A stretch of DNA of 64,000 bases from contig JABAKD010000003.1 in the NCBI GenBank assembly GCA_012845835.1, positions 2,045,984-2,109,983 of the forward strand. Reading direction: 5' to 3'. Each line of letters begins with the position of its first letter. Positions within the stretch are counted from its first letter, which is position 1. Below the pieces are notes generated by a model, which saw nothing but the letters and a program-made list of their open reading frames with translations, had not been told where the DNA came from and made no database searches. Shown here piece by piece: positions 1 to 10,832 of this stretch. This DNA comes from Undaria pinnatifida (taxonomy: Eukaryota > Sar > Phaeophyceae > Laminariales > Alariaceae). The position numbers and the translations under genes were made by a program.

Positions 1-239
1 CCCCCCCCCAGAGTCAAGCCACAGGCCCCAAGGGACTTGGGTAACACGATATAAGCAGACAAGGACAGCCGGAGACCATCCACAAAAAAACACAACTCGA
101 AGAAGAAAGAAAGCATAATCCACACAACACCATAATCCATGTCGATTAAATTTCTACCGATGCCAAACATCCAGCGTAAAATTGTACGCAACCACACCTC
201 GTTTTACGGCAAGCTGAAATCATAAGCAAACTAAAGATG

Positions 240-780
240 AAAACCCTTCTAATTTTGCATGAAAATCTACGCAGCGTCTGCACATGCATCCCTCCTCTTT
301 TTCTTCTCTTGAGCGTTAGGGTGGGATGGTGGGAAAAAAACGCTCAAAACCTGTCTCAACACTGCTCCTACTCGCCGGTCCTTTCTTTGCACTCTGTCGT
401 TCTTCGAGCCTGCTCCTCGACTACTACTTCGTTGAGGTGCCGACTATCTGATCGATATCAAGTCCTACCTATTTGCACTTTTTATTATTTTCCTACCACC
501 CGACAATTCTCATAACGCCTCTTCGCAAAGTTTATATTCAAACTACTTATATATTTCAATTTGTTATATTTGGCTCAAGAATTGTGGTACCTGGTATTAA
601 TTTTACGCAGTAAAAAAATGCCTTCGAAGACATAACGAGGGAATAATGGGATACTATGCTCCCAGACAAACAAATATCTCGTGCTAAACCGCTTCCTACT
701 TACCTCTTGGCCCATTACCCGGGAAAAACGGTACAACTAGCCACAGCCTTCTCCATTGAGAAACTAAGCCCGATAATCTC
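240..780 (+). repeat. Dispersed repeat, copy 1 (inverted partner at 29190-29690)
   Basis: This stretch matches the reverse complement of about 29190-29690 over several hundred bases. Shared landmarks are a GGGTGGGATGGTGGG run, a segment ending in GAATTGTGG, an ACGCAGTAAAA motif, and the string CCCATTACCCGGGAAAAAC. The two halves occur in opposite order in the two copies, so the copies are circularly permuted. An apparent 92-residue reading frame at 237-515 falls inside the repeat and is not counted as a gene. The family is unknown to me. Positions 1-240 hold nothing recognisable. Confidence 0.7.
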
Positions 781-817
781 TAAAGGCACATTTTAGTTTC
801 TGCTTCTTATAGTTACC

Positions 818-1860
818 TTACCTAATTAGTGCTTCTGACACAAACTCAGCTCCCTCACCCCCTGCTCTTACATAAACCATAAATGACAGTGACTTCCATC
901 TACCTTCTCTTTGAATCTGAATATCTGATGCACCTTGGGCGGCTAGCTGAGTGGCCCTTCCGATCCTGCCACAGTGTAGCGCGTACTGGATCGGATCTCT
1001 ACCCAAACTACCTACCATCCGTCTCAACACCTTCGTTGCTATCGTGCACGTGGCCACCGTCCATCCGATGGCTGACTGAATCTGCATCAGAGGTGCTGAT
1101 CCATCCAACTCTGGATAAATGTCCAGAAGATCCAACAGAAATTCGAGCGCCCCGTTATTCTTCCCATCCCCAACCCCTTCATTTTCTATCACTACTCCGG
1201 TCCTTGTCACGATCGTTCCCAACCTTTTCCTGTCTGATTTCGACGCATGGAACGTCACTTCTACTCTGTCTGCGGTTCTGCTGTCCTCCCAGTGGAGTTG
1301 GAAAGCTCCGATAAAGAAAACCAAGTCCCTTTTAGTGAGGCAGAAGTCAGGGTGTACGAGTCCGTTGCCGTAGGGCCAAATTTCAGAGCTCGACACAAAA
1401 GAAGAAATGACAAAGCAAGTCCGCGCCAGATTACCGATCCCTACCGTCCTACCTCGATGACCCTATCCATCCCTCTTGTTAACATTCTCCACGTGAGTGG
1501 CATCCTAACCCGGGGGGGTACGTCAGACTTTCCGTGCGCTCTATCGATTTCTTTTCTTACCGCAAGCACCATACAGTGGAACGTAGGCAACTTCCACCCC
1601 GCAAACATATTGTGGGAATACTTAATCGCGGCTAAATATCCTCGGATCGTTTGACTTTGGTTTTTGGACGCGAAGCATCGCAAGGCCATGAAATTTGTCA
1701 GCGCTTTTGCTGCTGCGTCTACCCTACCCTTTTCTGCCAACCAAGGACTCTGCCTTCTATCGCTCTCATACGACACCAGGTCTGCCATTTCGACCTGTAC
1801 AACAGGTATATATTTTTCGTTGACTTTTCGTCTGTTTTATGATCATGGGTTTCGTTTGGC
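818..1860 (-). pseudogene. DIRS-like tyrosine recombinase, frameshifted remnant
   Basis: Two minus-strand reading frames, 1788-1441 and 1396-818, join into one tyrosine recombinase once a frameshift near 1430 is allowed. The upstream part resembles the N-terminal SAM-like DNA-binding domain. The downstream part has the catalytic fold: an HxxR box (His-Cys-Gly-Arg), a GRWKS segment and the nucleophile Tyr in FMVYVRA. The first catalytic Arg, expected just before the SEIW segment, is Ser here (SSSEIW). DIRS-type retrotransposons use such an enzyme to integrate a circular cDNA. RT and RNase H pieces of the same type and strand lie upstream at 7751-6380, so this is probably the 3' gene of that element. 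The frameshift plus the lost Arg indicate an inactive copy. Crypton is the main alternative, less likely given the nearby DIRS-type RT. Confidence 0.75.
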
Positions 1861-2668
1861 CGCACGTATGTCGGCATGATTTATTTATTTTCTTGCGATT
1901 TGCAACTACTAACTTTCAAAGCTTGTTTAAATCACGTGTCAAAATGTCAGGTCCGAACTCCAAAACTCACGGGGGCACAGTTATGTTTCTAAATCGCCGT
2001 TGCTCTAAGGAAAACTGCATGTGTAAGTCGCCGTGTGAAGACCTGCGGGAAAGCCCCGGTTGATTGTTCAAGTGCTTGTACAAGCCATAATAATGTAGTT
2101 GAGACAACAGTGCATTCTTGTGACTTGGATTTCTTTCGTCGGACACACATGCAGAACCGTCTGACGGGATATTTGACGAAACAGTACCGACGCACCAATG
2201 GACAAATGGCTGCATCCGCGTTTCAATTCATGCCGAATCTAAAAAAGATGTTGTATTATACAGCAAGCCCGAGGTATCTCATTATCAACGCTCTTGATGC
2301 CGGTGAAACGCCCTGTACTTGAAAGTTTACATCAAAATTACCGAAGCGTGTTTACTTCTACATGGTGATGTTATGTTGGGGGCATCAGCAAAAAAAGCGC
2401 TTGGAAAGACTCCACGCCAACACGATGGATACCACCAGCTCATCCTTCATGCCACGTGTCATCACACATCGAACACGACCACTTACAAACGTTTACTGCA
2501 CGTAGCCGCCCTCCGGTCTCTGAGCTTCCACCCGAAAAAACGAGGTCTACAAGTACATAACTCTGCGCTTAGCCTGTAATCTATTTAATCCCCGACGAAA
2601 TCCACCCCCCACCCTCCCACACCCTCCGATCCCAACCACGTCACAACACAAGCAACAAGCAAAGTATT
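1861..2668. other. Intergenic, no gene recognised
   Basis: Short overlapping frames occur on both strands, but none has a recognisable motif or family resemblance. It lies between the DIRS recombinase remnant and the DDE transposase remnant, so it may contain the unrecognised 3' end of the DDE element. I could not find terminal inverted repeats. Confidence 0.5.
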
Positions 2669-5186
2669 TCACTGTGTGTCAACGAACCCAGGCTCCATGT
2701 CGATAATGTTGCGGTGAGAGTTGCAAGTCTTGCGCTTTTTCTCGATGCTGTCTTTCGACTCAATGCCGTCTGCGTCTTTCTCCAGCTTCAAGCACGCGCG
2801 ACAGTAGTCACGCGTGCGATGCGCGAAGCGACGCACCTGCGACAGCGTCAGGATCTTTTCCCGGCACATGGATGCGAAGACGTTCCGGTGCATGTTTCTC
2901 GAAACCTCATATTTGAGCTCCCGCCGAAATTTGAGTTTCGACATCCCCCAGGAGTACTCGATTTTCCCACGCCGGCCACCTCCAGATGATTCTTGGGCGA
3001 CATCACCAGGACGCGCCCGCGTTTCTCTACCGTGTGCTGTAGCGCTGTGCGCTCATTCTTGAAGTCCGGAAGACTACCCAGAACGTGGTCGATGTTCATC
3101 TTCGGGTCCTTGGCGGCTGTCGACATCCAGTCGACATACCACCCGCACTCCCACAGCACCTGCTTGCTCCCCCTCGCCTTTCCCACATATCCTCTCTTCT
3201 TGCCGATCTTGCCGCGCCTCCTCATCACCTTGTCTTCCGCGGGTGCCTCCCAATCATAGAAGGGAGGGGGATCGTTGGGACCGAAAGACACGCGCTGGAC
3301 ATCACCCACCTTCAGCTTCAAATTCACTGTCTCCGTGGTGAGCACGGCATCGAATTTCGAGCTCCAATCCTCGTCATTGGGGTGCATCTTCGCCCTCCTT
3401 GGACTCAAAGATCCCTCTATAATCACGTGATCACGAAGAGCCTTCTGCTTCCCTCCGTACTTCACGTTCATGTTTTGGACGTGCAGCCCATCCGGCAGGT
3501 ACTTCGTGTGCCGTGCCGAGTGATCAACCTCGATCGCCAGCTGTTTCCCTGGCTCAATCTCCTCGAGGCAGTCCATGATGTCGATCGTTTGCTGCACGAA
3601 ATCTGCAAAACTCCAGTAACCTTTCCAACCCAGGGGTCTCTTCCAAGGGCGTTCGGCCCTGTAGTTGCCGCCTTTCGTTCACTCGTGCGAGCTCGTCCGC
3701 TGCGAGAGGAAAACCAAAGTCACGATTCTCATCCTGAAACGCAGACACCATCTTCCCTGGGCCCTCCGACTTTTTTCTCAGCCCACGTACACCCCTGATC
3801 ACCCACTCCGTACCCTCGCGAGAGTATACCTTGTACACGCTTTCGTCCTGCCTGATGTGGTGCAATGACTCACCGCACCTGTATACGTCGGGCGCATGGA
3901 AATGTTCGCAAGGAGCTTCCGAAGCCATTTTTAAGCGAACACTGTAGCATTCCCTCGCCGCCCCAAGTCCCTGCCGTAGAGCATTGTATCGCTCGTCGGA
4001 CCCGACCCCGAGGAAGTCGACGTGAAATTCGACGTACTCCTTGCCGCCCCTCTCGTAGATATACGTTTCAGCTGAAAACGCCTCTGGGCCGGTCTCTCGT
4101 CGATCATGGAAGGCGTCTTGTTCTTCCTCAGTCAGGGATGACCACCCCGCCCGCACTCAGCATGGTTTACGAAGCGCCAGTTTCGCTGCGTGCGAAGGCA
4201 CTCCTTGCGGGCCGCTTCGGTATCCGGCCGCTCATGACCGTCAGTATAATATGATTGTTTCGCCCTGTCATGCTTACATCCGAGCTTGCGCATCCAGACG
4301 TTGATTGTAGTCGTGGATATGGGAAGGCTGAGTCCATGCTCGACCGCCTTTAGGTTCCCTTCTCCCCGCACAAGCAGTTGTTCGTTCATGAACTTGTGCG
4401 TGTTCTTCGTGGTGACTCGTTTTTGGGCCTTCAGTCAACCGAGCAACTCCATCGAGAGATCTTACTTTGCTCATAATCCACCCTCTCTCGCGCATCTCTC
4501 TATAATCTCGCTTAAAATAGCCGCCAAGCTGCTAAAACTGACGCGTCGAGGAGAAGATCGTCGACGGGGTGTATCTCCTGTCCATCTTCTCCTAAATATC
4601 TTCAGTAAGCAGCAGAAGAGAGTAGGTGAGACGAGCGACACGTCGTCCAGGGCTTTCTTCGCAACTTTTTTGGCGGCCTCGCCGACCCTCAAAAAGCGCC
4701 GCAAAGGCGATCCTGATATTCTCATCGATTAGCAGATCCCGCAGGCGTACTTCTTCGAGTAGGTCCACGACCACCATGGTTTGAGCGACGAGCTGTGTCA
4801 ACTGTGCGGCAGATACCTTCGTGTCCTGTGCTTCGTTTTCCACTGGCCCACATGCCGTAGCCCCATCACCCACGGAGCCGCTTTCGGTCTTGTCGTCAAA
4901 AACAACTGTTTGATTCCCCCATCATACAGCTCCGAAGCCGGCGGATGTGCCCTTCGTCCCTCTGCGCTTGCTCTTGCACTTCTACCGCGCGGCGCTCGAG
5001 GTACGAGTGCCGGTTTTTGAATTTCTTCTTCACCCTTGCCTCGCGCCTGGTCCAAGCCAGAGTGAGACACCGCTTCTCTTGCTCCGTCAGAATTGTAGAC
5101 TTCATCCAGTCCGAGCGCAACAGGCTGCCTCCTTCATTGCGTTGTTTCTTGAACTGACGCTCCTGTACTGCGTTCAACCTGGCCAT
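2669..5186 (-). pseudogene. DDE transposase of the YxDGHExxD family, multiply frameshifted
   Basis: Consecutive minus-strand frames (5186-4896, 4873-4592, 4389-4132, 4156-3554, 3597-2848, 2944-2669) read as one protein if several small frameshifts are allowed. In order they show a charged coiled-coil-like N-terminus, a helix-turn-helix-like segment (about 4389-4270), a YYTDGHERPD box, a first catalytic Asp in QDES (codon 3845-3847), a second Asp in EVDHS (codon 3523-3525), and a third acidic residue in EYSWG near 2965. The DGHE box and the later SPKxHxE...EYxWG block resemble a transposase family found mainly in fungi and protists, distantly IS630/Tc1-like; that comparison is from memory. About two extra A bases near 2970-2977 shift the frame just before the EYSWG box. 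Frames also break near 3590 and 4905. No terminal repeats or target duplication were found. Confidence 0.7.
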
Positions 5187-6379
5187 GCTATTTTACGATT
5201 TACCTGATAAGGGACCAAAGGAGATGGGGTCGGGGTCAAGTGCGTACTGCAAATGTTGCCTGGTGTATGCACACTCTGCAAGGCTCAAGGTAACACGTCA
5301 ATAGTAGCCTGTACTTGTACCCACATTATTTGCGCGTGCAGCAGCAACAGGACTCGATGGTAAGATGTGCTGTGAACCACTTCGAGGTGTACGAGTACGT
5401 GCGGAGTTGTACAGTAGCAGGGCTTGCGGCATATCCTGCGGTACCAAAGGAGCATTGTGCCACAATCGCTGTATTCGTACGGACATCACATGTAGCGTAC
5501 GTGCTGCACAGCAGTACAAACACAAGCGCACAATGCGAGCAACAGCAGTCTTCCGCTTATACCTGTACTTGTACTCGTGGTCAGAGGAATGCGTTCAAAA
5601 TTGTACAGCAGTCTCACGGCAGTCATATCGTAGTGCACCATATTACAGTTTAAACTTGTACTCCCAGAGCCTAAGATTGTACACAAGAGCAACAATGGAT
5701 ATGGCCCAGCCGTAGTGCATGTGGTACAAGTACACCAACCGCACATGTTCGGGAGCAGTAGTGCAGGTACACAACATGACCACATGTGTCTCATGGAGCT
5801 GCTGTTTGACATCAGCGGTACGCGCCATTTTCGAAAAGTTTAAGGAATCAAGGAGCGCTTACACATCTAGCTGACTTCGCCTTGAGGAAGCTTTGCAGCA
5901 GCAACGTCTGCAGCAGCCTAGCTGGAGACTTGATCGGGATCTGTGTCTAGGTTGATCTCCTCGCCCTTGTAACCTTCTCCCAGCTCAATCTCCACCACGC
6001 CTGCATTGGCTGCGTCTCGTGTCTCGAAGCTTGATGAGTTCACCACCCAAGTTGCCTTCATCGAATTTTTGGGTGTATCTAAACTTCAGCCCCCACGTCC
6101 CTTTGCGCTTGTCCTCGACAGCTACAGGGGGGCTTGGTTTCACCCACTTCATGACCTTCGGCAAGGTCGCGGCAAAAGCCCTTGGCAAGGAAATGGTGCT
6201 GTGCTGCCGATGCTCCTGTTCTTGGCCATCGCATTTCATTGCGCCGCATTTTTTGAAAATGTACGAAAATGACGATTTCACTCCGCAATCACGCCGCATC
6301 ACAGTGTGCTGTGATTGATCGAGAACTCTTCCACTGTACAACAGGCGCTACACAGCATTTCAAGAGTTGTAGCTTCTGT
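5187..6379. other. Intergenic; TGTAC-rich segment
   Basis: No gene is recognisable. About 5290-5800 is rich in recurring TGTAC and GTAC motifs. This region probably contains the 5' flank of the DDE element and the junction to the DIRS-like fragments, but no boundary is visible. Confidence 0.4.
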
Positions 6380-6905
6380 GCGTGAGTTCACCGATTACAG
6401 CAGTGTTTTGGGTTTGAGATAGGACCTAGTACAAACAGAGATATGACCATCTGAAGAATTGTGGGCTTCATGGCCGGTCCAGCCTGTAACGACTGCAGGT
6501 TGCTAGCAATCTCGTCTTTCGGCCAACTAGAAATTCCGCAGGCTATTACGTTCCGCACTCCCGGGATATGTTTAGCGACATGACTCCAACCGCTCGTGAT
6601 TTCGAGGTCTGCCCAGTAACCTCATAGCTAAAGAAGCGCGTTTGTCGCACGATCCGCCACATCTGTTAACCCACGACACGGCGGTAACATTGTCTCCTCT
6701 CAACAGCATTGGGTCGCCCTCGGTTTCTGATCTGTCGTGCAAGATGACTTGGGTCACAAATGCTGTCATTACCATGCCACAAAAGTTCGAGTAGCTTAAT
6801 TGTGATTGCTTCTTGTCCGCTAGTTACGGCCTGGTCTTTTAACAGCTGCGACAGGTTAGTCCAAGTCATATTTTCATTGCACTCTATGCTCAAGACAAAA
6901 TCCAC
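6380..6905 (-). pseudogene. DIRS-like RNase H remnant
   Basis: The minus-strand frame 6775-6572 contains LRGDNVTAVSWVNRCGG, a block typical of the RNase H domain of DIRS-like retrotransposons. After a frame change the reading continues with GWSHVAKHIPGVRNV at about 6600-6515, which is the usual downstream block. It lies on the same strand as, and downstream of, the RT remnant at 7751-7170, the normal RT then RNase H order. The frame break shows decay. The identification rests on remembered family motifs. Confidence 0.7.
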
Positions 6906-7169
6906 CTACATCCGTAAAACTCGCGTCTGGATAATAGCGTCGTGCTGGAGGTCTTTCTACGTGCGTGAAGAATGTTGCTCCGAGTGACCGCCCATCGCCT
7001 ACCAGCTGCTGGTCAATTGCCCATTTCCAATGTCATTGCGGAACTCCCAACCGAGCTTCACGAGTATCTGCGTCCTGTTTTTGGATTTAGCGTTTTTGTG
7101 CAGATCAGTCAGACGCAACGGCTGCCAAACAAAATATCTACCTGCTCTTACCACGTATGTTAGGTTTCA

Positions 7170-7751
7170 CTATTTGTCCGCCATACTAAACACGTCCTGC
7201 GCTCGCGCATACTTCTTTGACCTTGGCCAGTCGTATGTGTGTCGGATGGCATCTACCCTTTCCTTGGTGATCGAGATCCGCATAGTGTGCGTGCTGATGG
7301 TAAAGCCGAGTGCGTTTACGATTGACTTCCAATCAGTGCTCTTCTTTGGTGCCAATATAGGCACTTCGTCTTTCTCACCTGATCCAAATGGTCTCACCTG
7401 ATTCGAGGCGAGAGAAGACGAAGCTACAAGCGCCGTTTGATCAAATGAGTTGCCTTGTACGCTAGCCATGATAAAGTTGTCAACATAAACCGATGTAAAG
7501 AAGAGCTCATTGGGTCCCCCCTTTTGAAGTGCGGTCACTTTCACTCCAGGCGGGATTTGAGTGGGTTTCTTGGTTTTCCACGGGTCTACAATTTTGACAT
7601 GCGACATAATTGCTTTCCTTCGGGTAGAATAAGCGCACTCTCTACAGTGGTAATAACGGGTCTGGCGCTCGGAGGAATCACCGGTTGGTACGGTTGGGGC
7701 TCGGTGGAATCGTTCCAAACCCTTTTTTTTACATAAACGGATGGTATTCAT
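7170..7751 (-). pseudogene. DIRS-like reverse transcriptase fragment
   Basis: This 193-residue minus-strand frame carries the C-terminal half of a DIRS-type reverse transcriptase. The catalytic YxDD box reads YVDN, so the second metal-binding Asp is Asn and polymerase activity is not expected. Downstream are LAPKKSTDW, ALGFTI and THTMRIS, characteristic of this group. The 5' half of the RT and any gag are missing; the sequence upstream turns directly into tandem repeats. With the RNase H remnant and the tyrosine recombinase at 818-1860 it probably formed one element, later split by the DDE transposon and other sequence. Confidence 0.75.
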
Positions 7752-7859
7752 TTTATAAATGAAGTTGGATATTTTTGAAGTGTTTAGTCTGTAGTGTAAG
7801 CGTCTACAACCTGAACTGTTGATCTAAGGTCAGATTGATAATCTGGGGTTCAGAATTGG

Positions 7860-8870
7860 AATTGAAATGTTAATCTGAGGTCAGATAAGTGAAAATCCGG
7901 GCCGATCTGCTGTCCCCCCCAAAACGCATTCCCAACCGCCCCGTCGTCCTATGATCAGAGAAGGGTCCTGATTTTGAAGTTAGATAACACCACCCTGCCG
8001 TCCACTGCTCGGAAAAGTGTTGTTACACATGTACTTGACCAACAATTTTCTGGAAATTGATATTTTATTGACTAGTGTTTGCGTCTAAATACGTTAAAAG
8101 GATAGCTGTTGCTGTACATATAACACACCTACAAGCTGAAATGTTAATCTGAGGTCACATTAGTGAAAACCCAGGGCAGATCTGCTGTCCCATCCAGCAA
8201 ACATTCCCAACCACCCTATCCATGTACGGTTCAGAATTGGAATTGAATTGTTAATCTATTAATCTGAGGTCAGATTAGTGAAAACTTGGGCCGATCTGCT
8301 GTCCCGCCCAACACACGTTCCCAACCACCGCATTCTTGTCCTATGACCAAGAAAGGGGTCTAATTTTGATTAGATCTACACCACCCTGCCGTCCTCCGCT
8401 CGGAGAAGTGTTATTATACATGTGCTTGACCAAACTTTTTCTGCAAATTGATATTATATTGACTACTGTTTGCGTCTTAATCCATTCAAAGGATAGCTGC
8501 CGCTGTACATATACCATACCTACATTTCGATATGTTGATCTGAGGTCAGATTAGTGAAAATCCGGGGCCGATCTGCTGTCTCACCAGCAAACATTCCCAA
8601 ACACCCCATCCATGTCTGATGACCGGAGAAGGGTCCTGGTTTTGAAGTTAGATCTACACCACCCTGACGCATTTGCGATACCGCTGTTTGTGGCTGTACA
8701 TAAAACACAACTACAATCTGAAATGTTAATCTGAGGTCAGCTTAGTGAAAATCCGGGCTGATCTGCTGTCCCACCCCTACTCACTGCAACAAAGATTCCC
8801 AACCACCCCATTCGGTCCTATTCGAACATTAACTTCGATTTGTGTACGTATACACCACCCTGTTGTGTTA
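7860..8870. repeat. Degenerate tandem repeat, about five copies
   Basis: A block with TTAATCTGAGGTCAG, GATCTGCTGTCCC and ATTCCCAACCACCC recurs at about 7867, 8142, 8258, 8533 and 8722. Spacing varies between roughly 115 and 275 bases because intervening segments are partly duplicated. No coding potential is visible. Confidence 0.8.
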
Positions 8871-9009
8871 ACTGGTTTTGCTGTATAGGTTCGCCGCAGC
8901 AAAAGGGCAATACCAGGCGAAAGGTGGGATTTCGACTAAAGAAACACTACGCCCAGTTTGACGGACGATGCAGCATGTACTCGTAGAGGAGGCGGCGATA
9001 CAAAAGAAT

Positions 9010-9480
9010 AGATGGAGGAGGATGAGAAGGAAGAGGAGAAGGAGGAGGCGGAGCACATGGAAGACATGAACGAGGAGTGGGAGGAGAAGGGTAAGGAGGA
9101 AGAGGAGAAGGGGGAGGTGGAGCGCATGGAAGACATGAACGAGGAGGGAGATGAGGAAGAGGAGAAGGGGGAGGTGGATCACATGGAGAACATGAATGAG
9201 GAGGTGGAGGAGGGGATGGACTACATGATGGGTGAGGAGGAGGAGTAGGGGGAGGAGGAGGGGGAGGAGGAGGATGAGAAGGAAGAGGAGAATGGGGAGG
9301 TTTAGGAGGATGAGGACGAGGATGAGGAATATACGGAAGACGAGGATGAGGGATATACGGAAGACGAAGATGAGGAATATACGGAAGATGGTGAGAAGGA
9401 GGAGGACGAGGAGGACGAGGGGTGGGAAAGGTTGAAGTGGAAGGGGAGGGGGAGGGGGGCGCGTAGGAAGAGTAGAGTGG
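9010..9480. repeat. Polypurine minisatellite (GA-rich)
   Basis: The plus strand is almost entirely purine for about 470 bases. A unit containing CATGGAAGACATGAACGAGG recurs at about 9054, 9123 and 9180, and a 24-base unit recurs at 9313, 9337 and 9361. Long Glu-rich (plus) and Leu/Ser-rich (minus) frames here are composition artefacts. Mirror-like polypurine tracts can form triplex DNA, but that is inference. Confidence 0.8.
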
Positions 9481-9685
9481 CGAGGAGGGGGATGTTCGAC
9501 GGCATCACCCGTAACATCGGGGATGATGCCAGGAAAGTGACCATTGGTACTTTTTCTGAGGTCGCTGTTATCGCGGAGAGAAACAGTAGGCAGAAGAAGC
9601 AAGACGATCGTGGCCTGACGTTCAGCGAGGTGTGTGGTGTGTCGAAAGGTGGCAATGTCGACCCCTCGGTTTATGCCATAATTAT

Positions 9686-9772
9686 AAATGGATGAAACGT
9701 ACATTTTATTTGGTAAATAGACAGTTTCAACCGTACGAACTGTGCCGCACGGTTCATACGGTTTGATGATAG
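9686..9772 (+). repeat. Inverted terminal-like repeat, left copy
   Basis: This segment is the reverse complement of a sequence that the LTR retrotransposon interrupts at 13709-13756 and 23999-24035. The match runs from a GGATGAAACGTACAT string, across GTAAATAGACAGTTTCAAC, to GGTTTGATGAT. It therefore serves as an uninterrupted copy of the retrotransposon's target site. The inverted orientation suggests these are the two ends of an older TIR element spanning 9.7-24.0 kb, now enlarged by the retrotransposon. The outer target duplication is not clear. Confidence 0.7.
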
Positions 9773-10722
9773 GTCGATATTCTGCCGGACACGGAAAAAC
9801 AGGCTAATCACGTCATTGAATACAAACGTACTGGTTTTAAATTTGATTTAAACATGTACGGTTCGGCATGGTTCGGTACGGTTCGAAGGAAGGATGGTGT
9901 TCGCGGTGTGCCGCGAGATTGGACTTGACATGCGTGAGAAACAGCTATCGGGGTGCCATGCAATTATGCTCGAAAGAGAAATCACATTAGGAGTATTAAA
10001 AGAGGACCATAGTAAATAGGACCTACGGTACCAAAAAAAACTGTATATTTACCTACTGTTAGACATCAAAAATTGGTTTACTATCGCCCTCTGTAGGTGG
10101 GTGTACCTGTTGCTGCACCATACATATATACGTGTACCACTGTTTCCGCTGGCCATTGATTGTACCATACCATGTTACTGTTACCACTATACAGATACTA
10201 CTACTACTGCTGTACGTACTGCTGTGGTGCTGTGCACTGAAATCACACTACTGTTTGCTGTTGTAGTGAGTGAGTAGATCGTTTCTCTTTTGTCGGCTAC
10301 GCGTGGATGCCGGCTTATATATAGTGTTTCACTTTACCGGATCTGTGGATTGCGTAATCGGGTGTGCATCGTGGACCAGTTGTTCTTGGTATTTTTTTCT
10401 TGATCCGCTATACCGACCCCGCCCTAGCGTAGTGCGGGGTACCACTTACGAAGTGCATTATTTATTAGCCCCTACTGCTGAATGAACCATTGCTGGACAT
10501 ATCTCGTTGTGCCGTAAGACTGGTGTTAGTTGTTGCTGTGCCATATCCGTCGCGACCGCCGCCGCTCGGTCGACCGTGCGCTCAACGCCGCTCGATCGAC
10601 CGCGGCGGTCTTGGGCCGGCCTCGTCGATCGTACGTCGCCGCCGCATGCTCGCTCGCTCGCTCACCCGCCGTCGCCCTTGTAAATGCTAAAATTGAAATA
10701 GGGTTTACGAAACGTGGCCAAG
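9773..10722. other. No gene recognised; CG-rich patch at 10545-10680
   Basis: Nothing codes convincingly here. A short CG-rich patch with repeated CGACCG and GCTCG words lies at about 10545-10680 and creates spurious Arg/Ala-rich frames on both strands. Confidence 0.5.
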
Positions 10723-10832
10723 GGGCACGCGGGATCCACACAACTAGGTACACTTCCTAGTCTAATCTGCATGCGTGGGGCACGCGGGATGCACACAACT
10801 AGGTACACTTCCTAGTTCAATCTGCATGCGTG
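10723..10832. repeat. Two tandem 55-base units
   Basis: A unit starting GGGCACGCGGGAT and ending CTGCATGCGTG is present twice in a row at 10723 and 10778, with only a few differences. Confidence 0.85.

Noticed and set aside
5290..5815. Several 60-115 residue Cys/Thr-rich ORFs on both strands
   Set aside because: They overlap each other in all frames within a TGTAC-rich low-complexity stretch and show no motifs.
8868..9704. 278-residue minus-strand ORF, Leu/Phe-rich
   Set aside because: It is the complement of the polypurine minisatellite; its composition fully explains the open frame and no domain is visible.
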